Of a stretch of 64,000 bases of DNA, positions 16,795 through 25,339 are shown piece by piece (positions within the stretch are counted from its first letter, which is position 1; each line of letters begins with the position of its first letter). The position numbers and the translations under genes are program-made. Source of the stretch: Acidobacteriaceae bacterium (GTDB lineage Bacteria; Acidobacteriota; Terriglobia; Terriglobales; Acidobacteriaceae); contig DASZBM010000006.1 in NCBI GenBank assembly GCA_035944135.1, forward strand, positions 23,510 through 87,509, in the 5' to 3' direction. A model generated the notes under the pieces. It was not told the DNA's origin. It saw only the letters and a list, made by a program, of their open reading frames with translations, and made no database searches.

Positions 16795-17562
16795 TCAGAG
16801 CAGCAACCGGTAAGTTCCCGCCCCACAGAATTCCAGATATCCCAAGTCGCGCAGAACCTGCAATTGCTGTCTGACCTTAGCGCGTATATTTCGGTTATCA
16901 GGGTACACCGAAGAGAAAAGGTGTTCTCTGTTGTAAATTTCAGCAAGAGAGAACTCCGACGTGTGTAACCCACGCAGCACGGAGAGAGTTAGCGCCGTCC
17001 AGCCACGCCGCTCAATTGGAACCTCTCGCAGTCGATTGAACCTTCGAAATTGCTCGCGAACGGATTCGCGGGGACGCGAAACGCCATCCTTGATTATCTC
17101 AATTGCCGCGTCGTTTCCCATCAGATCGAGCCGTATGTTGCATCCGACCCATCCTGCGCGACGCGCGGTCGAAGACAACGGCTTGCGTTTCTCCACTATG
17201 TCGGGAGTGAGAAACATCGGATGTATTGCGGTAAGTCCGGAGATACTCCAGCCGGAACTGCGCTCGATGAGCATGAGCGTGGGCGCGGCTCCGCATTGGA
17301 GACGCGAAATGAGCGCGCCATAAGCTCCGTCGATAAGCCTTTTCGCGGGCTTCCTCCGAAAGGCCTTTAGCTCATAGCTGCCGCTACAACTTCGGCACAC
17401 GAAGTCACAAGCTTTTGTGTTGTTGGCCGTCGGCTCGAGCGCCTCGCAATCGCAAGCCAGACAAAACCCATTTCGTCGAAACCAAGCCTCCGACAGAATA
17501 CGGGATATTTGAAGTGGGCTGGTATATCCGATGGCCGCGGAGAGGTCACAATTCAGTTCCAT
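16795..17562 (-). CDS. DpnI-type methyl-directed restriction endonuclease
   Basis: Predicted type IIM nuclease that cuts GATC only when the adenine is methylated, so it attacks Dam-methylated incoming DNA and needs no companion methylase. 255 residues, matching DpnI (254) over its whole length. N-terminal PD-(D/E)XK domain with Asp53 and Glu64-x-Lys66 in the same positions as DpnI, a zinc site from Cys34/Cys37 and Cys56/Cys59, and DGAYGALISRLQ. The linker holds KPLSSTARRAGWVGCNI, nearly identical to DpnI. The C-terminal winged helix (about 185-255) has RRGWT and KVRQQLQVLRDLGYLEF. Its ATG overlaps the end of the upstream fragment by 10 bases. GC is lower than in neighbouring genes, suggesting transfer. 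Confidence 0.9.
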   Translation of the reverse strand: MELNCDLSAAIGYTSPLQISRILSEAWFRRNGFCLACDCEALEPTANNTKACDFVCRSCSGSYELKAFRRKPAKRLIDGAYGALISRLQCGAAPTLMLIERSSGWSISGLTAIHPMFLTPDIVEKRKPLSSTARRAGWVGCNIRLDLMGNDAAIEIIKDGVSRPRESVREQFRRFNRLREVPIERRGWTALTLSVLRGLHTSEFSLAEIYNREHLFSSVYPDNRNIRAKVRQQLQVLRDLGYLEFCGAGTYRLLL

Positions 17563-17798
17563 GGGGCTGTCCGTGCCAATTTATTCTGTTTTGCGATATC
17601 GCCGCGATTTCCACCTGCAACCAACCAACGGGACGGATCAAGGCTGAATGAACCCAAGACAGAAACGATATCGGCCCATTCAGCCGGACATACAGAACGA
17701 AGCACTGCAGCGGCAGAACTGGTTTCAAGAAATGCCCAGCGTGCTCGAATCGCAGGATCAAGCACTAGAGGATCATCATATGTGGCTGTTTCAAACAT
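17553..17798 (-). pseudogene. N-terminal fragment resembling a BglII-type restriction endonuclease
   Basis: An 81-codon frame ends just inside the DpnI-like gene. Residues about 22-70 (VLRSVCPAEWADIVSVLGSF, then WLVAGGNRGDIAKQ) look like the start of a family of proteins annotated as BglII-like restriction endonucleases, which normally continue with a catalytic core of 100-200 further residues. Here the similarity stops at IAKQ and ten unrelated residues follow. This suggests a gene cut off where the DpnI gene begins. Alternatively it is a short leader frame translationally coupled to DpnI through the overlapping ATGGAACTGA. The family match is from memory and moderately sure. Confidence 0.5.
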
Positions 17799-18172
17799 GG
17801 CCGTAGTCTAAATGCGCCCAAAGCGGGGGCTGTGTACTCCGGACACACACCCGATGCGAAAATTCTCACATGCGCATCGACCTCAAATCTGCGCTCTCGT
17901 CTCTGCCTCTACCCCCAACCACCCACCTGGCCTGAGGGCGTCTGGAAAGACCACCTTCCTTCTCCCACGACACCATGCCCGTCCTCATCTCCACACCGCG
18001 AAAACCCTCAGCATTCACCCCGGCGAGTAGCCCACAAGACTCATCGCGTAATAGATACGTAATTCCCGACCGAATCCGCATCGAAAGCAGGACTTTGTCC
18101 GCCACAAAGCGTCTAATCTATAGATACGGGCAGCTCTCGGATAATTCGTCTGCGACCTCGTGGAGGTGTCAG
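17799..18172. other. Gene-free divergent region, 374 bases
   Basis: Lies between the reverse-strand restriction island and the forward regulator gene. No protein-like frame or RNA gene seen. It should hold promoters for both directions; one candidate is listed separately. A 10-base palindrome ATCTATAGAT sits at 18116-18125. Confidence 0.6.
18095..18124 (+). promoter_or_regulatory. Candidate sigma-70 promoter for the receiver/RsbRD gene
   Basis: TTGTCC (18095-18100) and TATAGA (18119-18124) are separated by 18 bases and lie about 50 bases before the start at 18173. The -10 overlaps the ATCTATAGAT palindrome, which could be an operator. Sequence match only. Confidence 0.35.
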
Positions 18173-19003
18173 ATGGCGCTCGCTCGTGTGTTGGTGGTTG
18201 ACGATAATGAAGCAGTCCGTGTCAGTCTTTGCGCCATTCTTGAAAAGCATGACTTTGAGGCCACCTCTGCAGCCGACGTCAGCGCAGCGCTAAAGTTCAT
18301 CAGTTCCGAGAAATACGATGTCCTCTTGACTGATCTACACATGCCTGGCGCCGGGGACGGACTTACCGTCGTGAGTGCCATGCGTCACGCGAACCCCGAA
18401 GCTGTGACCTTGCTCTTGAGTTCATTTCCCGAAATGTCCGCGGCCGCCAACGCGATCTTGATGCAAACCGACGAGATCCTCGTCAAACCAATGAATATCC
18501 CCGACCTCATCGAGGCGATCACGCAACGGCTCGCCAAGGGGCCGCTCCATAAGCGCAAGGTCGAAACGCTGGCCACAATTCTCGAACGTACCACCGAGGC
18601 GGGAATAGCTGATTGGTATGAACTGGTAGAGAAAGAGGACACCTTGATGGCGATTCCTCTCAGCCGGGCGGCGCGCTGCCAGCACCTGCCCCAGCTCTTC
18701 AGCGATCTCGGAAAGCGCCTGCGAGCCCTCAAGCCGCTCGGCACCAAAGAACTGAAGTCCGAAGCGGCCTCGAATCATGGGACTGCGCGGCGCAAACAGG
18801 GTTACACCGCCGCGATGATGGTGGAAGAAAGCCGCATTCTCCAGGTCACCATCTTCCATACACTTCAGAAAAACCTGGGCACGATCGACTTCAGCGTCCT
18901 GCTTCTCGGCGTCATGACGATTGCCGATGAGGTGGATTCGCAGTTGAGTCAATCGATGAAAAGCTACCTCGCGGAGTCCATTCAAGATGCACTGCCTGCG
19001 TAA
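18173..19003 (+). CDS. Response regulator with RsbRD-like C-terminal domain
   Basis: 276 residues. Receiver domain (1-120): Asp10/Asp11, phospho-Asp54 in LLTDLHMPG, Lys105 in ILVKPMN. The rest (about 130-270) resembles the RsbRD N-terminal domain of stressosome-type sensors: WYELVE near 150, HGTARRKQGYTAAMMVEESRI split by the usual spacing, then ILQVTIFHTLQKNL. No DNA-binding domain is visible, so output is probably by protein contact. Start ATG 18173 has GGAGG at 18162-18166. No kinase gene is adjacent. Confidence 0.8.
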   Translation: MALARVLVVDDNEAVRVSLCAILEKHDFEATSAADVSAALKFISSEKYDVLLTDLHMPGAGDGLTVVSAMRHANPEAVTLLLSSFPEMSAAANAILMQTDEILVKPMNIPDLIEAITQRLAKGPLHKRKVETLATILERTTEAGIADWYELVEKEDTLMAIPLSRAARCQHLPQLFSDLGKRLRALKPLGTKELKSEAASNHGTARRKQGYTAAMMVEESRILQVTIFHTLQKNLGTIDFSVLLLGVMTIADEVDSQLSQSMKSYLAESIQDALPA

Positions 19004-19184
19004 GCGCCGGGCACCCTAAGTCTCCAAAGAGACGTGAGTTCGCAGTACGCAATTCCCGTGGCCACAAGCACGATCCGCCTCGCAAAACTGTTCTTAATTG
19101 ACCACTCAAGGATTACAGAAGTACGACGAACGCGAATGCTTCTTCAGTGATCGAATAAGTACGGCGATAAGGAGCCCAGTACGT

Positions 19185-20114
19185 ATGGCCACCGTAGTTC
19201 CAGCTCTCGAAACACTTCAGGTCTCAACCATTACCAACGAGTCCATACGTCCCGCAGGCCACAAATCAACTGTCCCGCCGCCAGCCATGCTCCTCGGCCG
19301 AACCTCACAGCGTCGATCACTCAACTGGCTGGTCTTTCTCTTCATGCTGCTCTTCCACATCGGAGCCATCGCAGCCTTCTTCTTCTTCAGCTGGTCCGCT
19401 CTTACCATCGCCATCGTCTTCTACGTCCTTGCCATCAACGTCGGCATCGGCATGGGCTATCATCGCCTGCTCACCCATCGCGGTTACAAAGTCCCCAGGT
19501 GGATCGAGTACACGATGGCCGTCTGCGCGACCCTCAGCCTCGAAGGCGGACCGCTGATCTGGGTTGCTACCCATCGCGTCCATCATCAGAACACCGATGT
19601 CCTTGGCGACCCCCACTCTCCGCACGAAGGCGGCTGGTGGTCCCACGCCGGTTGGATCATCTATGGTGCCGGCGCGGCCGGTGAGCCCGCGATCCTCGCC
19701 AAGTACGCTCCCGACATCGCCAAAGACCGTTTCTACGTCTGGCTGACTCGCTTCCACTGGGTTCCGCTCGTCGCTCTCGCGCTGATTCTCCTCGCGGTCG
19801 GCGGTTGGCCATGGGTCCTCTGGGGCATCTTCCTCCGCGTCACCGTCGGTCTGCACGCCACCTGGCTCGTTAACTCCGCCACGCACATGTGGGGATCAAA
19901 GCGCTTCCCCACCAAAGACGACTCCCGCAACAACTGGTGGGTCGCCCTCCTCACCGGAGGCGAAGGCTGGCACAACAACCACCACGCGCATCCCGTCTCC
20001 GCCCGCCACGGCCTCGCCTGGTACGAGTTCGACGTCAACTACTACGGCATCTGGCTGCTCGAAAAGATCGGCCTCGCCCGCAAGGTCCACGTCGAGCACC
20101 TCGAGCACGACTAA
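19185..20114 (+). CDS. Acyl-CoA/acyl-lipid desaturase (delta-9 type)
   Basis: Membrane di-iron fatty acid desaturase of the stearoyl-CoA desaturase/DesC family, which introduces a double bond into fatty acyl chains for membrane fluidity. 309 residues from ATG 19185. The three histidine boxes are present: HRLLTH (about residues 90-95), HRVHH (about 128-132) and HNNHH within GEGWHNNHHAHP (about 265). Two pairs of membrane helices flank them. Monocistronic in appearance; the convergent TonB-like gene follows across a dispersed repeat. Confidence 0.92.
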   Translation: MATVVPALETLQVSTITNESIRPAGHKSTVPPPAMLLGRTSQRRSLNWLVFLFMLLFHIGAIAAFFFFSWSALTIAIVFYVLAINVGIGMGYHRLLTHRGYKVPRWIEYTMAVCATLSLEGGPLIWVATHRVHHQNTDVLGDPHSPHEGGWWSHAGWIIYGAGAAGEPAILAKYAPDIAKDRFYVWLTRFHWVPLVALALILLAVGGWPWVLWGIFLRVTVGLHATWLVNSATHMWGSKRFPTKDDSRNNWWVALLTGGEGWHNNHHAHPVSARHGLAWYEFDVNYYGIWLLEKIGLARKVHVEHLEHD

Positions 20115-20240
20115 AATCTTCGCCGGCCGCCCGGATCAATGACGACCCCGCAGCACGGTCCGAACGCCAGTCCGCCAACTTGACAAAGCCCTCCCCCAAC
20201 ACCCCCTGTGCGCGAGCGGGAACGTCTGCGTCGGCACATC

Positions 20241-20306
20241 AGGTCCAAGCCTAAATTCTTTCGATTGAAGATTTTGCGCAAAAACAGGGGGGGAGGGGGG
20301 TACCCC
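20241..20306 (+). repeat. Dispersed palindrome/G-run repeat, copy 1
   Basis: Contains AGGTCC, CTAAATTCTTTCG, the perfect 12-base palindrome TTTTGCGCAAAA (20272-20283), then a G-run ending in GGGGGGTACC. It matches copy 2 at 39633-39701 over about 65 bases, and a shorter copy lies at 24812-24845. It sits between convergent genes, 4 bases from the TonB-like stop. Confidence 0.8.
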
Positions 20307-20309
20307 CTG

Positions 20310-21674
20310 TTACTTGGCGAACTTGAAATCCAGGATCGCCGTCGTCGTCACCGCGATCGGCTTGCCATTGTCGAGCAGAGGGCTATATCGCCAGCGCTGC
20401 ACCGCCTGTTGCGCTGCGTCCCGCAGCAGAGGCGGCCCACTCACCGCACGTGCATAGATCACGTTGCCATCAGGGTCCACAACCGCGTGCACCGTCACCT
20501 GACCATGGACGCGAGCCGCTGCCGCATCAGCGGGATACTCCGGCGCCGGGCTGAAGATCACACTCGCAGGCGTGATCCCCGCCGCTCCCTGCGGCACAAT
20601 GGACCGCGTCTTCGCGCTGGATTGCGTGACGTCCTGTTGCCCTCCGGAGTCCGGTGCCCCCTTCGACGAAGCCGTAACCACCTGCTTCACCACGGTCATC
20701 GGCACTGCAGAACCCTGTGCCCCCCGCGCTACAGACCCGACCTGAACAGCCGCCGGCTGAACCGCTGCCTGATCGCCCTGCGTTACAGGGGCCGTCTGCG
20801 CTGCTCCGGAACCCGCTTCACTGTCCAGCCGCTCTGGCGGCTCCATCGGCGCAATCGAGCGAACCATCTTCGGTTTGTTCGGAGAACTCGAGGCACGCAC
20901 CGCCACATGCATCTCCGCTGCAGAAACAACACGGTGGAACATCAGACCCAGGCCCACCCCCACCAGCATGCACACCACCCCAACAATCCAGACCGCGTGA
21001 TTCCTCCACCACGAAGCTTCCGGCTCCTGCTGCGCAGCAAACAACCCACCCGTACGGAATGGCGAAAGCACCACATCCTCTGCTTCACGGCCGTCGGCCT
21101 CAACGACAGCGACCGGAGGCTCGTCCGGCTTCAGTTCAAGTTTCTTCGAGTTCGAAAATGGCGCGGACTCGACCCCCCTCGCCAGCAGTACCGGCTCGGA
21201 GATTGCCGGCGCCGCCTCTCGACGCTCAGCTTCAACCGCGCCTGTCGTCTCCTCTAATTCTGACTCCGGCTGGAACGTCGAACGGCGTGACTGCAGGAGA
21301 AAGCGCAGCATCTCGCGGACGTCTGCCTCCTGCGAATCGCTCTTCAGATCATGCCCGCTCCCTGCAGCGGCAGTCACCAGAATGCCAAGCAGGTCCTCAT
21401 AGCCGATCCCCTCGCGCTCCTCATACAGGATGGCGCGCATTAGCGATGCGACATCCGCGCGGAAGCGAACATCCGTTTCGAGACGCTTCGACAGCTGCGG
21501 AATCGCTTCCGGCGAGTCGACCGGCAGCTTTTCCTTCAGCAGGAAGCCCCGTATCTCCTGCACGTGGCCTGAGAAGCGGCTCGAAATTTCCGTAAGCTGA
21601 GAAGCCAGAAACACCCGGGTTCGACCTTCTAATTCTCCGCCGCCGACGCGACGGCCTAAGATCCCCTGTCGCAC
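20310..21674 (-). CDS. Energy transducer TonB family protein
   Basis: 454 residues from a GTG at 21674 (start uncertain). A soluble N-terminal region of about 220 residues, helical and with FLLKEKLPVDSPEAIPQLSKR, resembles no domain recognised here. One membrane helix (WIVGVVCMLVGVGLGLMFHR, about 225-245) is followed by a Pro/Ala/Gln-rich spacer. The C-terminal TonB domain begins at PEYPADAAAARVHGQVTVHAVVD and includes AQQAVQRWRYSPLLDNGKP. TonB proteins carry inner-membrane energy to outer-membrane receptors. The long cytoplasmic-side N-domain is unusual. No ExbB/ExbD genes are nearby. Confidence 0.82.
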   Translation of the reverse strand: MRQGILGRRVGGGELEGRTRVFLASQLTEISSRFSGHVQEIRGFLLKEKLPVDSPEAIPQLSKRLETDVRFRADVASLMRAILYEEREGIGYEDLLGILVTAAAGSGHDLKSDSQEADVREMLRFLLQSRRSTFQPESELEETTGAVEAERREAAPAISEPVLLARGVESAPFSNSKKLELKPDEPPVAVVEADGREAEDVVLSPFRTGGLFAAQQEPEASWWRNHAVWIVGVVCMLVGVGLGLMFHRVVSAAEMHVAVRASSSPNKPKMVRSIAPMEPPERLDSEAGSGAAQTAPVTQGDQAAVQPAAVQVGSVARGAQGSAVPMTVVKQVVTASSKGAPDSGGQQDVTQSSAKTRSIVPQGAAGITPASVIFSPAPEYPADAAAARVHGQVTVHAVVDPDGNVIYARAVSGPPLLRDAAQQAVQRWRYSPLLDNGKPIAVTTTAILDFKFAK

Positions 21675-21802
21675 AGCGGGGCTATGACATTAAGACGGTA
21701 TGAGCGGCCCGATGTTACCCCGCTATGACCTCCGGTTGTGCGCCGCGACGAAGGATCAACAACTTGCAGTCGACTCAAAAAACATTTTCCGAGCAGCCCA
21801 CG

Positions 21803-24628
21803 TCATTTGCCCGCCACACTGCAGTGAAGATCCTGAAGCATCTCTGGTTCATATTTGCTCGGTTGATGGCTTTTCCACTGCGTCACAATATCTTCGCGTT
21901 GCGTGCGGAGCAGATGCCAGGAAAGCGGCGCTCTGTCATCCGCCGAATAATGGAAGTACACCGGCTTAATCTTGTCCTGAATCTCCGGATTAAATCCCAG
22001 GTCATCCATAGTCGCATGCAGCTCGATGTCCGCCCTCGTCTCCTGTGAGCTCGTCCGCACCGCCAGCAACGTTCCTACCGGCGCAACAATCTGCCGTTGC
22101 CAACTCCACACGCCGCCAGCGCTCTTCTCTGAGGACATCGCGTCGATAATCACCAGATATACCGGATGACCTTTCAGCTTAGGGCCCGCCCCCATCAGCC
22201 ACTGCAGCGCGCTCAATAGCCCGGAGTTGTCGTAGTATCCGCCGTCACCCAGATGCAGTTGCGCGTATTTCAGATCCGTGTCCGGGCGGCTCATCGGTGA
22301 AACGAATGGAAACGTCGCGGAGACCCTCGCCGCCGTGCTCACATCCATGTCCTCTTTGGTGAACGTGGGAAAGAACTGCAATGCGGCTGGGCGGCCTTCC
22401 GCCGGCTGCTCGTACAACCCCGTGGTGGCGGCCATGAATCGATTTCCGGTCTCGGAAATCGTCGCGTTGAAAATGACCGCGGGCCGCGTGCCTCTTCCAA
22501 CGTCATCGTTCCATTCACTCAACTGCGGAGGCGCGGCATGAGACTTCCAATGCGTTACCCATTCCCGCTCCAGAGCCGAACCGCGATCGAAATTTTGCGG
22601 CACCAAAAAGTTCACACCCGGAACCGTCCTGAGCAGGTCCGGATAGACAAGCCCCCAACCAACTGCGCCCAGATCCGTCCTCGCCGATTCATCGAAGATC
22701 GTTCCGCTCTGCTTCGGATCCGTGTTGCCGTTGCCGTCATACCATCCGGCAAAATACATCGCGCCCTCACTGCCGCCGGAAACTGAGCTAATCAGCACGA
22801 CTGACGACGTGAACGCATTCTGTGTCCCATCGGCAGACTCGCAGTCATCCGCGAGCCCCGTAAGCACCTCCGTCGTCCATGCCGAGGCGCGAATTCCTCC
22901 TCCCGCCGTCGCAACCACCACGATCGGCGCTTGCTCGCGCTTCCGGAAGTTCGCCCATGCATCGATCACATGCGATGGATCCTGCACGGACACCACCGAC
23001 TGCAGCGGATGCAATTCGAACACATGATCCGTTCGCCAACCGGCAGCCAGCACCATCGATATTCCAAGCACCGCCGTCAGCACTGGCACGCGCAGCTTGT
23101 CCAGAAAGAACGCCACGCCGGAGAAGAACCACGTCAGCAGACAAAGCAGCAGCAGGACGTAGAACATCGCTGCCGGGTTGCTGATCCTGCTGCTCGGCGA
23201 AGTGAAATAGCCGACTACGGCATAGATCAACAGCGTGGCGATCAGCGCAATCGTTCCAACCCGATGCCCCGATCGCAGCACGAGCTCCGTCTTTCCGCCA
23301 ACAATTTGTTGCCGGATATACCCCGCGTCGAGATTGCCCGGTAAGACCCTGTCCATCGCTTCCGCAGTCCCGGTAGAAAGCGCATTCGGCGGTGCACCAT
23401 GCGCATTGAGTCCGCGGAACGGCGGATAGATAAAGCAGACCGTATTCGATCCTGCGGTCTCCTCCAGCCACGCGTGGAACTGCGCCGTCGCATACAGAAA
23501 CGCGAGCGCAGCCAATGCTGCCAGAACAACGCCCGCAACCCTCAACCATGCGGAGAAAGGGTCGGAAAGGCTTCCCCGCCATGTCATCACCACCATGGGC
23601 ACAGCCAGCAGCGAAAACAGAATCGTCGGCCACCATGAACTGCGCACCCAAGGCCGCGTGTCACTCACATCATCAAACCGGTCCGGTGCGTATGCCAGCG
23701 TGATGCGCGCGGTGATCATGATGATGATCGCCAGAAGAAATGCGGCGAAGCAGATCAGAAAGAACGAAAACGGCACCATCGCATCGAACAGTCCATAGAA
23801 GATCGAAGGCGCATAGAAGTAGCCCGCCGGAAGCACCACGGCGAGCAGCAACCCATTGATGATCGGAAATCGAAGCAGGTATGCGTAGATGAGAAACGTT
23901 GCGACCACTTTTCCCTTGGGGCGCCTCCAGGGAAAGTAGCTCACCAGTGCAATCGGCATCGCGATAAAGAGTCCGATCGGAATTGGATTTTTGCATGCCA
24001 GAGTTCCGACCAGCGTCAAGAGACCTGACACCGCCAGCAATCCGCCAATTACCTTGCGAAGACGCAGCTTCTCGGCAACGAAACAATGAATGCCCAACGC
24101 CGTCGTCGCGGCCCCGAAGACGCACCACTTCACGGTCGATACCACTCCGGAAGTCACAAAATTCAGATTGCCCTCTTTGATTTGACAGAAGCCGGCCAGC
24201 ATCAACTGGTTTTCACGAAGATCCAGGCCGGCTGCCACCGTGATCAAAATCGCGACCGCGGCTCCGAGCCACCTTGTCCGTGGATCGGTCTTCCCCAGCA
24301 CCCAAGCAAACGCCAGGAACGTCAGCCAGTAGAGCGTGATGAACGCATAATCTTCATGAGTATTCCGAACCGCGAGCCTGAGGTTCTCAGGGCCGTCGGC
24401 CGTCGCGTCCGGTGAAGTGCTCTTCATCGGGCCGATCAGGCTCGCAAAGCACGCCGAAGTTTTGCTTAACTCGATCTGCGCGATCGGCGGCGTTTTCTTG
24501 TTCGCGCAATCGGGCGGAAGCTCCGTGCCAAAGCGGCTCGGCTGCTTCACATATCCCGCCATCTCCACTTGCATGATGGCGCCCCAAACCACTGTCGCGA
24601 GAAGCAGGAACCAAAAGATCTTTTGCAT
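21803..24628 (-). CDS. Large membrane protein with patatin-like phospholipase domain
   Basis: 941 residues. An N-terminal half with about 12 hydrophobic helices, interrupted by a soluble loop near 385-470, is followed by a patatin-like domain (about 570-930). Patatin features: glycine-rich oxyanion segment ATAGGGIRAS, nucleophile Ser in SSVSGGSEG, and catalytic Asp in HLGDGGYYDNSG. The first helix may be a signal anchor. Patatins are Ser/Asp lipid acyl hydrolases, so this may act on membrane lipids. Start ATG 24628 has GAGGG about 10 bases upstream. It stands alone; the role is unknown. Confidence 0.82.
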   Translation of the reverse strand: MQKIFWFLLLATVVWGAIMQVEMAGYVKQPSRFGTELPPDCANKKTPPIAQIELSKTSACFASLIGPMKSTSPDATADGPENLRLAVRNTHEDYAFITLYWLTFLAFAWVLGKTDPRTRWLGAAVAILITVAAGLDLRENQLMLAGFCQIKEGNLNFVTSGVVSTVKWCVFGAATTALGIHCFVAEKLRLRKVIGGLLAVSGLLTLVGTLACKNPIPIGLFIAMPIALVSYFPWRRPKGKVVATFLIYAYLLRFPIINGLLLAVVLPAGYFYAPSIFYGLFDAMVPFSFFLICFAAFLLAIIIMITARITLAYAPDRFDDVSDTRPWVRSSWWPTILFSLLAVPMVVMTWRGSLSDPFSAWLRVAGVVLAALAALAFLYATAQFHAWLEETAGSNTVCFIYPPFRGLNAHGAPPNALSTGTAEAMDRVLPGNLDAGYIRQQIVGGKTELVLRSGHRVGTIALIATLLIYAVVGYFTSPSSRISNPAAMFYVLLLLCLLTWFFSGVAFFLDKLRVPVLTAVLGISMVLAAGWRTDHVFELHPLQSVVSVQDPSHVIDAWANFRKREQAPIVVVATAGGGIRASAWTTEVLTGLADDCESADGTQNAFTSSVVLISSVSGGSEGAMYFAGWYDGNGNTDPKQSGTIFDESARTDLGAVGWGLVYPDLLRTVPGVNFLVPQNFDRGSALEREWVTHWKSHAAPPQLSEWNDDVGRGTRPAVIFNATISETGNRFMAATTGLYEQPAEGRPAALQFFPTFTKEDMDVSTAARVSATFPFVSPMSRPDTDLKYAQLHLGDGGYYDNSGLLSALQWLMGAGPKLKGHPVYLVIIDAMSSEKSAGGVWSWQRQIVAPVGTLLAVRTSSQETRADIELHATMDDLGFNPEIQDKIKPVYFHYSADDRAPLSWHLLRTQREDIVTQWKSHQPSKYEPEMLQDLHCSVAGK

Positions 24629-24811
24629 GCGCTAACCCTCCGTGAACGAACCAGGGACCGGAGAATCACAACCTTGCAATGAAGCAGGAGTTTGCCGGCG
24701 CGCATGGCGACGCGTCCGAAGAAGACTCCCCACAAACGCAGCGTCGGGAACCGCAAACCACCTGTCTGGGAAATCCACGCCACTGTACCACCGCTGCGCT
24801 TTTCGCCAGCT

Positions 24812-24845
24812 GCCTAAATTCCAGAGATTTTGCGTAAAAAAGACG
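24812..24845 (+). repeat. Dispersed palindrome repeat, short copy 3
   Basis: GCCTAAATTCC, then AGAGATTTTGCGTAAAAA, matches the middle of the repeat at 20241-20306 with about 8 bases missing and one change in the palindrome (TTTTGCGTAAAA, 24828-24839). No G-run follows. It lies in the divergent gap between the patatin and thioredoxin genes. Confidence 0.6.
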
Positions 24846-24894
24846 GCGCCGGCGTGCGCCGCGCATCCATACAGTAGATTGCTGGAGGCGTCCG

Positions 24895-25335
24895 ATGCCG
24901 CTCATCCGCTCCTGCCCGAACTGCAGCACCAAAAACCGCATCCCCGCAGCCCATCTCGCGGACACCGGCCGCTGCGGCAACTGCAAAAATCCGCTGCCGC
25001 CCATCGCAGAACCGATCGCTGCGGACACCGCGCTCTTCGATGAGATCATCGCGAGCGCGCGCGTTCCCGTGCTCGTCGACTTCTGGGCCGCATGGTGCGG
25101 GCCCTGCCGCATGGCCGCCCCGCACGTCGAGCGCACCGCTCGCGAAATCGCAGGCCACGGCATCGTCCTCAAGGTCGACACGGAAGCCAACCCGCAACTC
25201 GCCGCGCGTTACAACGTCCGCGGCATCCCGAATTTCGCCGTCTTCTCAAACGGCCGCCTGGTCCAGCAGCAGGCCGGTCTCGTCGACTCCGGACAGATGC
25301 TCCAGTGGCTGCGCGCTGCGGCCGTTTCAGCCTGA
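24895..25335 (+). CDS. trxC: Thioredoxin with N-terminal zinc ribbon (Trx2 type)
   Basis: Cytoplasmic disulfide reductase of the thioredoxin-2 family, 146 residues. Four N-terminal cysteines (Cys7, Cys10, Cys27, Cys30) form the zinc ribbon typical of TrxC. The redox site is AWCGPCR (Cys68/Cys71), and the cis-proline is in RGIPNF. In other bacteria Trx2 is linked to oxidative stress. The start ATG follows a GGAGG-like site (TGGAGGCGTCCG). It converges with the GNAT gene. Confidence 0.93.
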   Translation: MPLIRSCPNCSTKNRIPAAHLADTGRCGNCKNPLPPIAEPIAADTALFDEIIASARVPVLVDFWAAWCGPCRMAAPHVERTAREIAGHGIVLKVDTEANPQLAARYNVRGIPNFAVFSNGRLVQQQAGLVDSGQMLQWLRAAAVSA

Positions 25336-25339
25336 GGCT

